A stretch of DNA of 64,000 bases from Membranipora membranacea (lineage: Eukaryota > Bryozoa > Gymnolaemata > Cheilostomatida > Membraniporidae), in contig OU612072.1 in assembly GCA_914767715.1 (NCBI GenBank), positions 15,128,001 through 15,192,000 of the forward strand, in the 5' to 3' direction. Of the stretch, positions 11,205 through 22,437 are shown piece by piece (within the stretch, counting starts at the first letter, position 1; each line of letters starts with the position of its first letter). The translations under genes were made by a program, and so were the position numbers. The notes under the pieces are model-generated. The model was not told where the DNA came from. It was given only the letters and a program-made list of their open reading frames with translations, and ran no database searches.

Positions 11205-11396
11205 TTAAGCGCTGAAGTTGCTGAACTCTACATGATATGGATCATATTCAGTCTGAATAGGTAGTGAGTCACTATAGAATTCCGTGTTGTTTGGATCGTA
11301 GCTGACTTGTGCAGATATGAAGGTGATACCAAAGTTACGGAGTAGATATGCTTTGTATCCATCGTACTCTGCTACTGCAATCTTACTACAAGATAC
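11205..11396 (-). CDS. Terminal exon of unrecognised convergent gene, extra copy 2
   Basis: Identical in sequence to 10065-10256, inside the 563-bp repeat. It is either a very recent duplicate or an assembly duplicate; see finding on 6569-11687. Confidence 0.5.
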   Translation of the reverse strand, partial: VSCSKIAVAEYDGYKAYLLRNFGITFISAQVSYDPNNTEFYSDSLPIQTEYDPYHVEFSNFSA

Positions 11397-11687
11397 CTGC
11401 AAGAGGGAAAAAATTGATAGTAGTTAACATTGCATATGAGTATCAATTCAGACACTGGTCAAATGTGTCACCTAAAAAATATCCATATATAATTCACCTA
11501 TTACTTACCTATAACCTACAAAGATTACAAAATTAAAACGAATTATAAATTTTTGATTTCTGATTAGTTTTTTAATTATTATGGTCCATTATATGACACA
11601 AATTTCACTAAAAGCTTGTGAATCCCCCCTCCCCCTTCAGATCTAGAGTGCATAACTCTAGGCCTATGTCTTGTGCTCAAAATTTTT

Positions 11688-12240
11688 TGGAGATCGATCC
11701 ACGTCATTAGAAGGAAGTCCTTGCGGTCCGAGTTAACAATGATTGGTATGGGACATTGGGGGTTCACACAACAAGTCCGACTTTACTGGTGTTAAATTAC
11801 TCAGCTGTATAAAAATTTTAAATCCTGTCGCTAAGATGATAAGCTGACAGTAGGAGGTCTACTGACTACCAGGCTCAATTGACGCCCCAAGTGTGCTCCG
11901 ACCTGCCTGCAAACTGAGAGCAACTTGGCGCCGAAAATGGCGGCCGCGCCCTTAAGACACCTGTATTTCTCAGTCTTAGGTCAGAGACAAAAACTTGCGA
12001 TTTTTTGTTAACCCCATGGGAAAACCATTGAGAAATGATTTCATGGTTGAAAAGATATATCAGATATATGATAAAAAAGAATCCGATACCATTGATATTG
12101 ACCAAGACAGAGGAAAGTAAATACAAATCAGGCTATGAAATTCTATAGTGTTTTAGAAGGTAATCAGTATCAGCATTGCTTGTTGTTGGTGGTACTTGAA
12201 AATGATATCAGGGCACAATCAATAAAATCAGCGTAATGAT
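11688..12240. other. Spacer, paralogue of 5090-5720 without the tRNA-like insert
   Basis: This aligns with the U1 spacer and carries the empty site for the tRNA-like insert (about 11850-11862). The foldback element interrupts it at 12241. No coding exon assigned. Confidence 0.6.
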
Positions 12241-13610
12241 TTAAGGTAATGTCAAAGACCGATCCGAATATCAACATATCATATACCGTTGGAAAGCTGC
12301 CGAGCTACTGAAAATGAATACCTGAACAAAAACATGATTCAATGACGTTGTGTCATTTTAGGGAGGAAATGAGGCAGAAAATCTCTTTTTGACGAAGCAG
12401 ATGTGAGAGTCAAATTAACTGCAAGAAATTTCAAACCAGGTGGAATGCATACTTAGAGATTGCGTTCATCGTAAAATTTGATTTTCTTTGATATATGACT
12501 AGTCTAAACTTACTTTTTACGTCACGCCATACAATGCATTTTTTTTGTGAAGCCGTGAAAATATGTGAAATTTCAATCATTAATTCAGAACAGATCATAG
12601 GCTCGAAACAAAATTAAATATGATTTTCCGTTAGAGTACACTTCAAATACCATACCTATTAACTTTCAACAAATTAGCTTGCATATTGCGAAAACAGTAG
12701 ACTCTCGAATACAGCTAATATTTTTTTGCAACTTTTGCATAACATCATATGTGCTGTCCAAATGACCATTATTGTGGCCAAGCAATGTTTTTTTGAAAGT
12801 TCTCACATACGAAGCCGCTTTCATTAGCCATGGTCCACACAGGAAATGCTAAAAGATTTTTTCCATGCATCTTCGTTTTTCTTGAATCTAACGCAAAAGA
12901 ATGCCAAAACACCAGCTATTTTTTGGGACTTTTGAGGTGTTTTTGGCCATTGTTTTGCGTTAAATTCAAGAAAAACGAAGATCCAGTGAAAAAATCTGTT
13001 GGCATTTCCTGGGTGCACCATGGGTAATAAAAGCGGCTTCGTATGTGAGAACTTTCAAAAAAACTTTATTTGGCCACAATAATGGTCATTTGGACAGCAC
13101 ATTTGACGTTATGCAAAAGTTGCGAAAAATATCAGGTGTATTCGAGAGTCCACTGTTTTCGCAATATGCAAGCTAATTTGTTGAAAATCAATATGTATGA
13201 CATTTAAAGTGTACTCTAACGGAAAATCATAATGAATTTTGTTTCGAGCCTATGATCTGTTCTGAATTAATGATTGAAATTTCACATGTTTTCACGGCTT
13301 CACAATAAAAAATGTGTTGTATGGCGTGACGTAAAAAGTCAGTTTAGACTAGTCATATATCAAAGAAAATCAAATTTTACTATGAACTCAATCTCTAAGT
13401 ATACATTCCACCTGTTTTGAAATTTCTTGCAATTAATTTGACTCCTCCATCTGCTTTGAAAAAACAGCGTTTTCTGCCTCATTTCCTCCCTAAAATGACA
13501 CAACGTCATTGAATCAAGTTTTTGTTCAGGTATTCCATTTCAGTAGCTCGGCAGCTTTCCAGCGGTATATGATATGTTGATATTTGGATAGGTCTTTGAC
13601 ATTACCTTAA
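12241..13610. mobile_element. TTAA foldback element (1362 bp, two long inverted arms)
   Basis: Target TTAA at 12241-12244 and 13607-13610 flanks an element that starts GGTAATGTCAAAGACC and ends GGTCTTTGACATTACC. The arms (about 680 bp each) are inverted copies over nearly their whole length with scattered mismatches; the axis is near 12925. The paralogous empty site at about 5715-5735 reads TAATGATATTATGAGTTAGG, showing clean insertion. There is no transposase; the two mirror-image frames of 65 codons around the axis are products of the palindrome. TTAA target choice is typical of piggyBac, Kolobok and related families, but the termini do not let me choose one. Confidence 0.85.
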
Positions 13611-14451
13611 TGAGTTAGGTGAGGTACACAAGGCCACCCTGAGTAATGAGTTTGTACAATAAATTCTCAGGCTAGACTTGGAATTTCTGTGAGCAAGCGC
13701 AGCTTTAATATCACATACGTATTTTGCGTGTGGAATAGGTGTCACAAAGTAGGATATACTCGTCCTATGATGTATGACTAAATCTGAGGAACTCGTCAGA
13801 CTTTTGCAGAGATAGATAGAGGATATGCTATATGATTGATGAGTACATTATTATTGAATCTAAATACATTGAAAAATGTATTTTACTGATCTGATTTACA
13901 ATTTTACTTAGTTTTCATATTACTGATAGCTCACTGGATAATCATTGTTACGAGTATTTTGTAGTCAAGTAAAAATAGTACCAAGAGACAACGTATATAG
14001 CTGCATATCGTCATATCTGAATAACCCAGTCCAGAATTTTGTGGAAACCTAGCATTGTGTTGTTTGTTGTGGTCTATTTTGAATGTAGTGAATGAGTGAA
14101 TGAGACGATGTGAACGTCAGTTCCGAGGAAAGGTGCTAACAGAAACCGTACATTGAGCAAGAGATGCCTGCAAGTGACCAGGAGCGTTGGAAAGGGCTTT
14201 ATCAAACAGCCGTGATTGATCAAAAATTGTGCACATAAAGTTCTTTCCGATTGTCTGGCTCTGGCCTAGCCGTTGTGGTGAATAAACACAAAGTAACCCT
14301 GCAAGATAAGGGTCAACACAAACAAACACAAGCATTGTATAAATTGCTGCCACACCTTCTCAGCTGTGATTGCATGAGCAGTTGTTTAATGATAATTATT
14401 TCTATATGTCATCATTTGTGATGCTTTGAGAAAAGGTCATCTAGAAACTGG
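13611..14451. other. Spacer after foldback element
   Basis: The first about 190 bp continue the U1-type spacer (GAGTTAGGTGAGG...). Then follows sequence related to 61200-61560 (GTATTGTGTTGTTTG..., GAGATGCC(T/A)GCAAGTGAC). A - strand frame (14117-14353) begins with a hydrophobic stretch but is not preserved at 61.4 kb, so it is not called. Confidence 0.45.
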
Positions 14452-14852
14452 TGTGCTGCCTACGGCTGTGGAAATAACCCGGCAGGAAATCCTAATTTAA
14501 GCTTCCACGTCTTCCCCAGAAATAACGAGGAGAAACTAAGGTATGGGTTTCGGCCGTTAAACGCAAGAACTGGACTCCATCGAAATATGCTGTTCTATGT
14601 AGCAAAGATTTCAAACGAGATACACTTAGAAGGCCTCCTGGTGTGGGTGGGAGAGCTTTGCTAAAAAAGGATGCTATCCCAACAATTTTCCATTCCTTCC
14701 AACACTATCTACAAACCCCTGAGCCTAAAGAAAGACGGATATTACAACGAAACGAGCCAAGCAGCATCGATCCGTCAGAAAATACGGACACTGAACCCAC
14801 AACCAACAAATTATTTGTGATACTGTGTTGTGGGTATTTCTGTGCATTTTAA
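14452..14852 (+). pseudogene. THAP-domain fragment (frameshifted)
   Basis: The first part reads CAAYGCGNNP...SFHVFPRNNEEKLR (C-x4-C, then the FP motif). One frame further the second part reads KRKNWTPSKYAVLCSKDF, then GVGGRALLKKDAIPTIF, the last being the AVPTIF-type motif of THAP zinc fingers. The two parts are in different frames (shift near 14545), and the C-x2-H pair of the finger is C-S-K-D here, so a zinc ligand is lost. The + frame continues to a stop at 14850-14852 without recognisable features. THAP domains are DNA-binding and often transposase-derived; this is a dead fragment, of host gene or transposon origin. Confidence 0.75.
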
Positions 14853-15158
14853 TAGTAGTGGTAGAAGTGTTAAGGGTAGCCGGCTGTATTTGCTTCAATA
14901 TTTATTGGCTAATGATTGTAACTTATCAGGTCTGTTCTTGCTCTGGGTTCGCCTAAGGAGTCAATTTTGTATACCATCTCGTGCGGAACGGACTTTTGCA
15001 TAAACTCACAAATTTTCTCTGTGTTTAAATTATTAGGGGCCGGACAAGGGCCGTTATCATGCCCGGCGTCCCTTAATTTTTCACATTATTTCATTGATGG
15101 GTATATAGTTAACTATGGCACACAGCACAAACTAATCACGTCATCTCGTGCTATTTAA
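14853..15158. repeat. Duplicon block P, copy 2, left part (U2 start)
   Basis: Matches 28660-28980 and 44360-44690 (TGTTAAGGGTAG(C/A)CGGCTGTATTTG..., GTCCCTTAATTTTTCACATT). No coding call. The MITE at 15159 interrupts it. Confidence 0.65.
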
Positions 15159-15515
15159 AGGGCAACCAAGGTTTCAAACAACTTCTCTATGATTAATAGC
15201 AGATTGCACCTTCTGGATAGGGAAAAAGACAAAATATAATTCAGATGATTATTCAGCCAGAATTCTTGTGAAACATTACTTCCATAGGGTACTCAGCTAA
15301 CAGAAAATACCACAGAGCAGTTTCCTGTTTTTGTTATAATTTAGCCTGTGCTCTATCATCATTACAGCATTGTCTTGGAACCTCCAAACTGAAGTGTTAC
15401 CCAGCTTAGAGTCAGAACTCCTTTGAGTTTTGCATCGCTTAATGCACAAAGCTGATGCTGCCCAGCATATTATTTACTAACAATTAATGCATTGCTGCGG
15501 AACCTTGGTTGCCCT
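15159..15515. mobile_element. 357-bp TTAA MITE
   Basis: Terminal inverted repeats AGGGCAACCAAGGTTTC and GGAACCTTGGTTGCCCT (slightly imperfect) flanked by TTAA at 15155-15158 and 15516-15519. Empty sites in the other P copies read GCTATTTAAGTGGGACAG. A second, inverted copy lies at 51044-51412. There is no coding capacity. Confidence 0.85.
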
Positions 15516-15519
15516 TTAA

Positions 15520-16560
15520 ATGGGACAGTATTGAATCCTATTGGCCTGTCTAGGTAGTATATTAAGTCTATGGTCACACCCAACAGCCATTCAACAAACC
15601 AGAGGTTTCCCGCGGTCTCATGTCTCCATAATCACAGGCATCGGTCTCCTCCAATAATGCATACGGCCCCCTTTTGGGTAAACATATGTTTGGCGTGAGA
15701 AGCTTAAAAAAATCAACTGCCTTTCACAGATTGGTAGGAAAGATACCAGAAGCTGCCAGGGCTATATGAAACTGGAAGACTTCACGGGGCACTGACAGCC
15801 AAATGAGTATTCAGTAGATAGTATTTCAAGCAACTAGACTAGTAGCCTAGCCAGTAACCTTGCATCGAACTTGAGTAAATTGTTATCTTACCTTCTCAGA
15901 TGTTTGGGATGGCTGAGATTATATGAGCTGCTATCCTGTATAACAAACTGTCATATAGATACTAATCACAAGACAAAGTATAATGATAAGTTAAGAATTG
16001 GTCAAGCTTAGCTTTGGTCATGTGCTTTTGACTATTTGCTGTTCTGCTTTAGACTATTGACTATAAGTGAAGGGGACGGGCGAACACGATGTATTGAAAA
16101 TTGTACTGAGAAATGCAAGCCATGGCAGTGCCTGGGCCCTGGGCTGACTCACAGGAATTCCCGGAATTCCCAGGAGTTCATCAGCACAAATATCCTGGGT
16201 GAATAAAACTGTTGACCTAACTAACCAGGCGATTTTGTCAAAGAGAGCAGACATCGTCTACCTCGCCAATTTTAAAGCACCATCAAGGGTATTTTTCACA
16301 GAATCCTCCCATTGTCCATAACTCATGTCACAGCCTGACAAATATTAAACTTCATTATGTCTTTGATTATTTTTCTTTGTGTTGTTGACTCCTTATGGAA
16401 AATATTCATCGGAATGATTGCGTCAGTCCTTAAAATATGTTACTACACAAATACTGTCACTTCTATACATTCCTGATGGATAGTTAGGTGTGTATGGTTT
16501 GTCAAAGTGACGCACTTGATTGTTTAGTAGTAGTAATGATGCTATCATTAATTTACTGTC
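15520..16560. repeat. Duplicon block P, copy 2, right part
   Basis: Continuation of P after the MITE, including TGACTCACAGGAATTCCC at 16145-16162 followed by a second GGAATTCCC. A short - strand frame here (16054-16254) is not conserved. Confidence 0.55.
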
Positions 16561-18461
16561 CACAGTCCAGGTTTTTTGTTGATAACTCGATTAATTTTGC
16601 TCAGGTTTTCATTTTGAAAATTGTGTTCTTATAAATTTTTTAATATTTCTATTATCTTTTTTTCAATTTGACATATTTGTTCACTGCCCTAGTGTAAATT
16701 AATATCAAGCTGTTCACGACAACCTGATCAATAATTATTGGCCCCTGAAAGGGGCACTGAGTAGCAAATAACGTGTATATTGTCAATCATTATTTCTCCT
16801 AGAGCATCAATGTCTATTTATATGAACTAGAGTAATGCTAGGTTTTGTCCGGTTGTTATAACTCATGGCAAAAAGGTGTTCAATTTTGTGTATAGAATTC
16901 TATGATCATATCGTTTCAGAATACCTTGAAAATTTTTTGTGACCTTAATGAGTCACAATGGAAAGTGGTATTCCCGATGACTACATCATAAGGCTTTCAC
17001 AGGTTGTCTCCCTTTAAAATGGGAATGGATATATCGACCATTACTAATTGAAACTGTTCAGTTGGCGTGTCAGATAGACGGTGCAACAAATTTCAGACAT
17101 TCCCAAATTTAACCTCACCCTAAAAGATTGAACTTAGCAGTTTCTATCATAAAGTATTTATTTGAAACGAAATTTGTAACTGGGACTGCAGTAAGTTCGT
17201 TGCTCCTCTTCATGTGTCAGGTAGTTCTGCAGTTATTGCTTTGTAGAACTGATATGTAGCACCTCAAACCACTAGAAAGCATATATACTTATATTGCGGT
17301 TAATTAATCCACCATTCAGGTTCCTTTTACGTAGTCAGGGGCAAGGGATTACTAGTTATTATTTAAATCCAACGCTCTCCTATTCCTTTCACTCAATCAA
17401 CCTGGTTTTATCCGATTCTGTAGCAAGGAAGAAAATATACTATGTTCCTTTATCCATAAAGCAGTTGTTAGCTTTTAAAGTTCCTCATGCAAAATCCTGA
17501 CTCATTTTTGTCTCCCAGCACTTTTATAGTGGCTATTCAAAGCAAGACACATCATGTGTACATCTTTTTTTCACACTGTTACTATGGTTCTGTTCGTTTT
17601 GATAATAAAATTTCCATGAGAAAATGTATGTCTACGTAATAGAAAATCGTAAGTTATCGAATTAGGTAAAGTAAAATTGGCATTTTCCCAACCTCAGTTA
17701 GCGCTCACACCCTTGAAATTTAAATAGTATCCAAGTTCCGCTGCTTAAATTTATTTCCCATCCTGCGGTCTCATCTTTGGCAAGGTCATTTGATTCGTAT
17801 GTCACTATATCAATAGTTAGCAGACAGTGAATCGGGCCCTGGGTTTACAACCACAAACATTGGTTATATATTTATAGCCCTATCCGTCATGTGACAATTC
17901 ATAGAGCTCCTGGTCGGTGTTAGAAAGGATTCGAAGTCTCAGCCAGAGAAAAAAATTAGTTCTTTTAAAATTATTCGAATTGAGTCTCTGCCGGTAATCA
18001 GTGACATAGCACGATCTGTGAATGTTGTTATGATGAACTGAGGAGTTAGAGATATAGAGTCTCTAACTCCTTGGTTAAACCACATACCACATTCTAATTC
18101 GAGACTATTAACATGTGTATCTCTGATTGTTATTGTCGAGTTAGTGTGAGTTCCTAACATCTTCCCTTCACTAATTAATAAAATTGACACCCGGTTGTCA
18201 CACCTGATGGTATTCTTGCTATGTCAATTAATTCACTCTCTACTAATCAGAGATATACAAGCAAAAGTATATTACACGATCAGTGTGGGGTAGCATGTCT
18301 GACTAATTTAATCTTATAGATCAGACAGACTAAGCAGACAAAATATTCTCTAGTAGTGTTGTCAATTTAAAACATATCAAAACATAAAACTGTATATATA
18401 TTTTTTTTTAAATCGAGTTCAACCTCACTTAAATTTCGATGTTTTAATTCATATCCGACAG
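16561..18461 (+). other. 5' flank of CTHRC1-like copy B
   Basis: Shares its downstream half with the flanks at 785, 29540 and 45540. Perfect hairpin GGAGTTAGAGA / TCTCTAACTCC at 18042-18070 (loop TATAGAG). A + frame at 17294-17500 recurs at 30124 and 46496, but its length and ends are set by shared non-coding sequence and I see no motif, so it is not called. Confidence 0.45.
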
Positions 18462-19632
18462 ACAATCCCGGACTACACTAAGCTTTACTCTAGCAGTGGA
18501 CTGAGAATAGCTATGAGCGCAGACTCTAGAACTTATTATGGTGACCCAGGAAGCTATGATCCCTGCTGTCGTCATGACTTCAATATTAGCAACGCTGAGT
18601 GTACTGATCCGGGTACTATCGAAGGAATCAACTATCTGAACAAGAGGACAAACCTGCATAGACCTAATTTGAATAAGTTATATCCGCCTTTGATAAAAAA
18701 TGTTAAACTATGAAAATAAAATCATTTTTGATCCTTACTGAGGTCTTGGGACTTTGAACTTAGCTTTATATTGAATTAAAACTAATTTTATTTACAGATT
18801 CAACATGAAATCACACTAGTTAAATCCGCCTTCAATAAAAATTTAAACCTATGAATTTGATTTGATTGATTGATTGATTGATTTGTATTTTTACATACGT
18901 TATCATGGCGAGGATGATGAAGAAACGTATATAATGCAGCTCTTGGTGTAACTCAGCGGTACATAAAATTGTTGTTGTAAAAATTCATGAAGTAATTAAA
19001 AGAACTGCACTGGCGTTTAGTGGTACGGCTGCGTCTGGGCCTGAATTTATAGGCATTGCGTGATGATACTCTTTGATTGGTATTAAAAATGATACGATTG
19101 TACAAAGGATGAGACTTGTTTCTTAAAATATTACTGAAATGATTAGCACAGATTGAAAACATAAAATCATTGAGGTTGGTAAGTTCCAAAGCTAAACAGC
19201 GTTTCTCATAGTTAAATTTGAGCAAGATATTGACCCTTACTGGCATCCTGAGAGACTTGGAGCTTTATTCAATATTAAATAAATATAACTAAATTTGTTT
19301 ACAGACATATCATGTAATCAGATCAGGGAGGGTCCCTCCCTCCCTGGTCACACAAGATTCATAAACTAGGTAGATTAGGAATTATTTTTTCATGCTCAAA
19401 GAGGGGACAACCCTAGTAATATTTTCCATCATTTCACATTCAAGAAACTATTGTGAATATTTTAGTTGAGGGTGTGTGTGAAGGAATACCTGCAGGAACG
19501 GTGAACTTGAATCTGGCATCTGGAAAATGCAAAGGATACAGCCGAACTGGAGAATGTTACTGGGGATGGAACAGCTATGTACATCTTATAATATCTGAAT
19601 CTTATGTCCAGCGTGAAATTATTCAGTTTTAG
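18462..19632 (+). pseudogene. CTHRC1-like gene, copy B (splice donor lost)
   Basis: Exon a (18462-18672) is open and encodes the CTHRC1 C-terminal domain start with variants (YYGDPGSYDPCCRHDF, NISNAECTDPG). Its donor is GA|ATAAGT instead of GA|GTAAGT (18673), so normal splicing is not expected; reading on adds LYPPLIKNVKL and a stop. Exon b (19466-19632, acceptor TTTTAG) is intact and gives IEGVCEGIPAGTVNLNL..., GECYWGWNSYVHLIISES, ending REIIQF. The intron carries a 5'-truncated LINE insertion (18861-19214). If a cryptic donor serves, the gene could still be made; otherwise it is a pseudogene. Upstream exons were not found. Confidence 0.7.
18861..19214 (-). mobile_element. 5'-truncated non-LTR retrotransposon tail in intron of copy B
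   Basis: The - strand encodes the end of an ORF2 protein (NYEKRCLALELTNLNDFMFS..., SHPLYNRI, FRPRRSRTTKR...), followed by a 3' tail of AATC repeats (seen on + as GATT repeats, 18861-18882). Target duplication AATTTGA at 18854-18860 and 19215-19221. Paralogous introns read TGAATTTGAACAAGATATTG without it. A CR1/L2-like element is suggested by the tandem-repeat tail. Confidence 0.8.
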
Positions 19633-21107
19633 TGCAACATTGCCAGTTTATTTTAGCCTTTCTGTGCCTACAATCAGAACAAATCATCTCTTTTAAAGCT
19701 TGTCCTGTTATAGACAGACAATCTGCCTTTTGAATCTCTACCAGTTGCAGCTTGTAGTCTAAAATCTGGGTAAAGATATTTAATGATCAAACCAGTAGCC
19801 ATTTTATTAGCGTACCATCCACATAGAGTTAAATACTGTTAAATTATCAAGAGGGCTGCTTGTTTTCTTATTACCTTTTGTAGCTTAGTGGATCTGTAAA
19901 TCTTTTCTCGATAGTAAAATTTGCGCAACCTAAAGACATGACATTTTTTATGAAGCTTTTTGAACTTTTTGAACTTCACTTGCAGATTGGTTGATCATCT
20001 TTGGATGTTCAATGATTTAATTTTTATCTTTGCATTGAGAGGGATTTAAACTTGATCAATTAGAATATTTTCCAGGCTATATTAAATTTCAGTATAATGA
20101 GCAGTATTATGATATTTTGCACTGGATGAGTGCCTTTTCCTCTTTCTTTGACAAGTTTGGATTTCTGTGCCTGTGAACAAGATTCTGACTAATGGTGTTT
20201 ATAATAATTTTTGGTTTTATAGTTATTTGTGACGTTTTGTATTCCAAAAACAATGCGATTAAAATAATGCGATTAAAAGACTAACAAAATCCTAGTTTGC
20301 TTTGATGTCTCACAAATCTACCTGTTCAGTCAATGTACCACCCCGGCCTCAAAGTATGAATGCATGTTCTGGACTTTTCTTTTTTCTTAATTGTTACCAA
20401 AAAAATATATAATTTAGGAATGATGATGATGCCTATAAGAAAAATATAAAAAAACAATATAAATAGATTTATTACATAATGGCACTGTGGGGCAGAAAAT
20501 GGGATGGTCAGAGCAGTGGAGCCTTAAAGCAGAAAATGTTAAAGAAACGTGTAAACTTCAATTGCTTGACTCCTCTTTACAAGAAAAATTATGAAATATT
20601 CAAGATGTACCCATAGTCGTGTATATATACAAGTAATATATCATTAAATATATGTGGTATCCTAAAGCTAAAAATATAAAAAATATATCACAGTGCAATG
20701 AAATAGTGAAAACTCAGTACGTTTATAGATATATATATCTTTTATAAATTTATTATCATAGCTATTACCATTGGCGGTATATCAATATCATTGATAGTGA
20801 TAAGAAGGCACTATAGGCCCTACCCGTGGGCTGTATGGGATATCATATTTAAGAACCAGTATTTGATATGATTGTGGATCGGTTGAGTATATAATAAATA
20901 ATAATGACTGAAGACCAACAGGACTTCTTGTCTGTAACTTTAAAAGATCAAAGCATGAATTTAATAGTCATTTTAGTATCAAATGCTAAAATTTTTACTT
21001 TATTTTAGCAACGGTGGTGGGGGGAGGGATTGATTTTGAGGTTGATTAAAATCGGATGTCACATCACACGCCACATCCCGGATCATGGGTGAGTTGTTGT
21101 GTCCTTC
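19633..21107. other. 3' flank of copy B
   Basis: Same block as 3332-4781; no gene seen. Confidence 0.55.
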
Positions 21108-21299
21108 TTAAACGCTGAAGTTGCTGAACTCTACATGATATGGATCAAATTCAGTCTGAATAGGTAGTGAGTCACTAAAGAATTCCGTGTTGTTTGGATC
21201 GTAGCTGACTTGTGCAGATATGAAGGTGATGCCAAAGTTACGGAGTAGATATGCTTTGTATCCATCATACTCTGCTACTGCCATCTTACTACAAGAAAC
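21108..21299 (-). CDS. Terminal exon of unrecognised convergent gene, U2 copy
   Basis: Open 63-residue exon with acceptor CTCTTGCAG|GTTTC and TAA stop. It differs from the U1 copy in TEFFSDS and TEFDPYHVEFSNFSV. Same convergent position relative to copy B. The family is not recognised. Confidence 0.6.
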   Translation of the reverse strand, partial: VSCSKMAVAEYDGYKAYLLRNFGITFISAQVSYDPNNTEFFSDSLPIQTEFDPYHVEFSNFSV

Positions 21300-22370
21300 C
21301 TGCAAGAGGGAAAATATTGATAGTAGTTAACATTGCATATGAGTATCAATTCAGACAATGGTCAAATGTGTCACCTAAATAATATCCATATAATCATATG
21401 ATTTACCTATTACCTACCTATAACCTACAAAGACAAAGACACCTGTATTTCTCAGTCTTCGGTCAGAAACAAAAACTTGCGATTTTTTGTTAACCCTATG
21501 GGAAAACCATTGAGGAATGATTTCATGGTTAAAAAGATATATCAGATATACGATAAAAAAGGGGCAAATAAATAGCAATCAGGCTATGAAATTCTATAGT
21601 GTTTTAGATTAGAAGGTAATCAGTATCAGCATTGCTTGTTGTTGGTACTTGAAAATGATATCAGGGCATAATCAATAAAATCAGTGTAATGATATAATGT
21701 AAAATGTGTTCGCAAACTTGACTTAGGTGAGGTACACAAGGCCACCCTGAGTAATGAGTTTGTATTATCAATTCTCAGGCTAGACTGGGAATTCCTGTGA
21801 GCAAGCGCAGCTTTAATAACACATACGTATTTTGCATGTGGAATAGGTGCCACAAAGTAGGATATACTCGTCCTATAATGTATGACTGAATCTGAGGAAC
21901 TCGTAGCTACATTAGTTAGAATCAGTGTGCACACATGAGTGCATTGTATACAGTTTTGGAATTCTCAATTATTTCCTTACCTTTCCTAATCATAGAATTC
22001 ACCTGGTTTGATGAACTGGAGTACAATATCCTTTATCCCTTTTCACTAGTATTCAGATGTCTTGGTTCAGGCAGCAAAGCGATATGATCTAGAGATAAGA
22101 AGATAAGATATTACTCCTTGCTTTGCTATGGAAGGGTAAGTTTTTCCTTTCTGATTTACTGCGTGTGACAGGAAACACAATGACACCATTAAATGGAAAA
22201 CAAGTTAAGCTAATGTGGATACCAATCATTCGACAGAGGCTCACTCATTAGGCTTTAAAACTGATTAAAATTAGTTAAAGGCTAATTATGAAAATTAAGT
22301 TTTTTAATTTAATTAGTTAAAATTAAAATTTATAATTTATTAAAAAATTAGAGTATTTTTATTGGCACAG
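21300..22370. other. Spacer, U2
   Basis: Counterpart of 4974-6383, lacking the tRNA-like insert and about 500 bp around it. No exon assigned. Confidence 0.5.
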
Positions 22371-22437
22371 ATTTCACTGAGCCAATGTTAATCACCATTC
22401 CAGATCAGGAAGGAGTAGCTTCTGTCGCTGTGTGCTC
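22371..22437 (+). pseudogene. Fossil Calx-beta-like exon, U2 (truncated by insertion)
   Basis: Best-preserved start of this exon: FTEPMLITIPDQEGVASVAVC in frame behind GGCACAG. It is cut at 22437, where unrelated sequence starting AAAGGGCAACC takes over at the same TTTAAA position that is also interrupted in U5. Confidence 0.4.

Noticed and set aside
12824-13027. Overlapping 65-codon frames on both strands
   Set aside because: They are mirror images produced by the axis of the foldback element.
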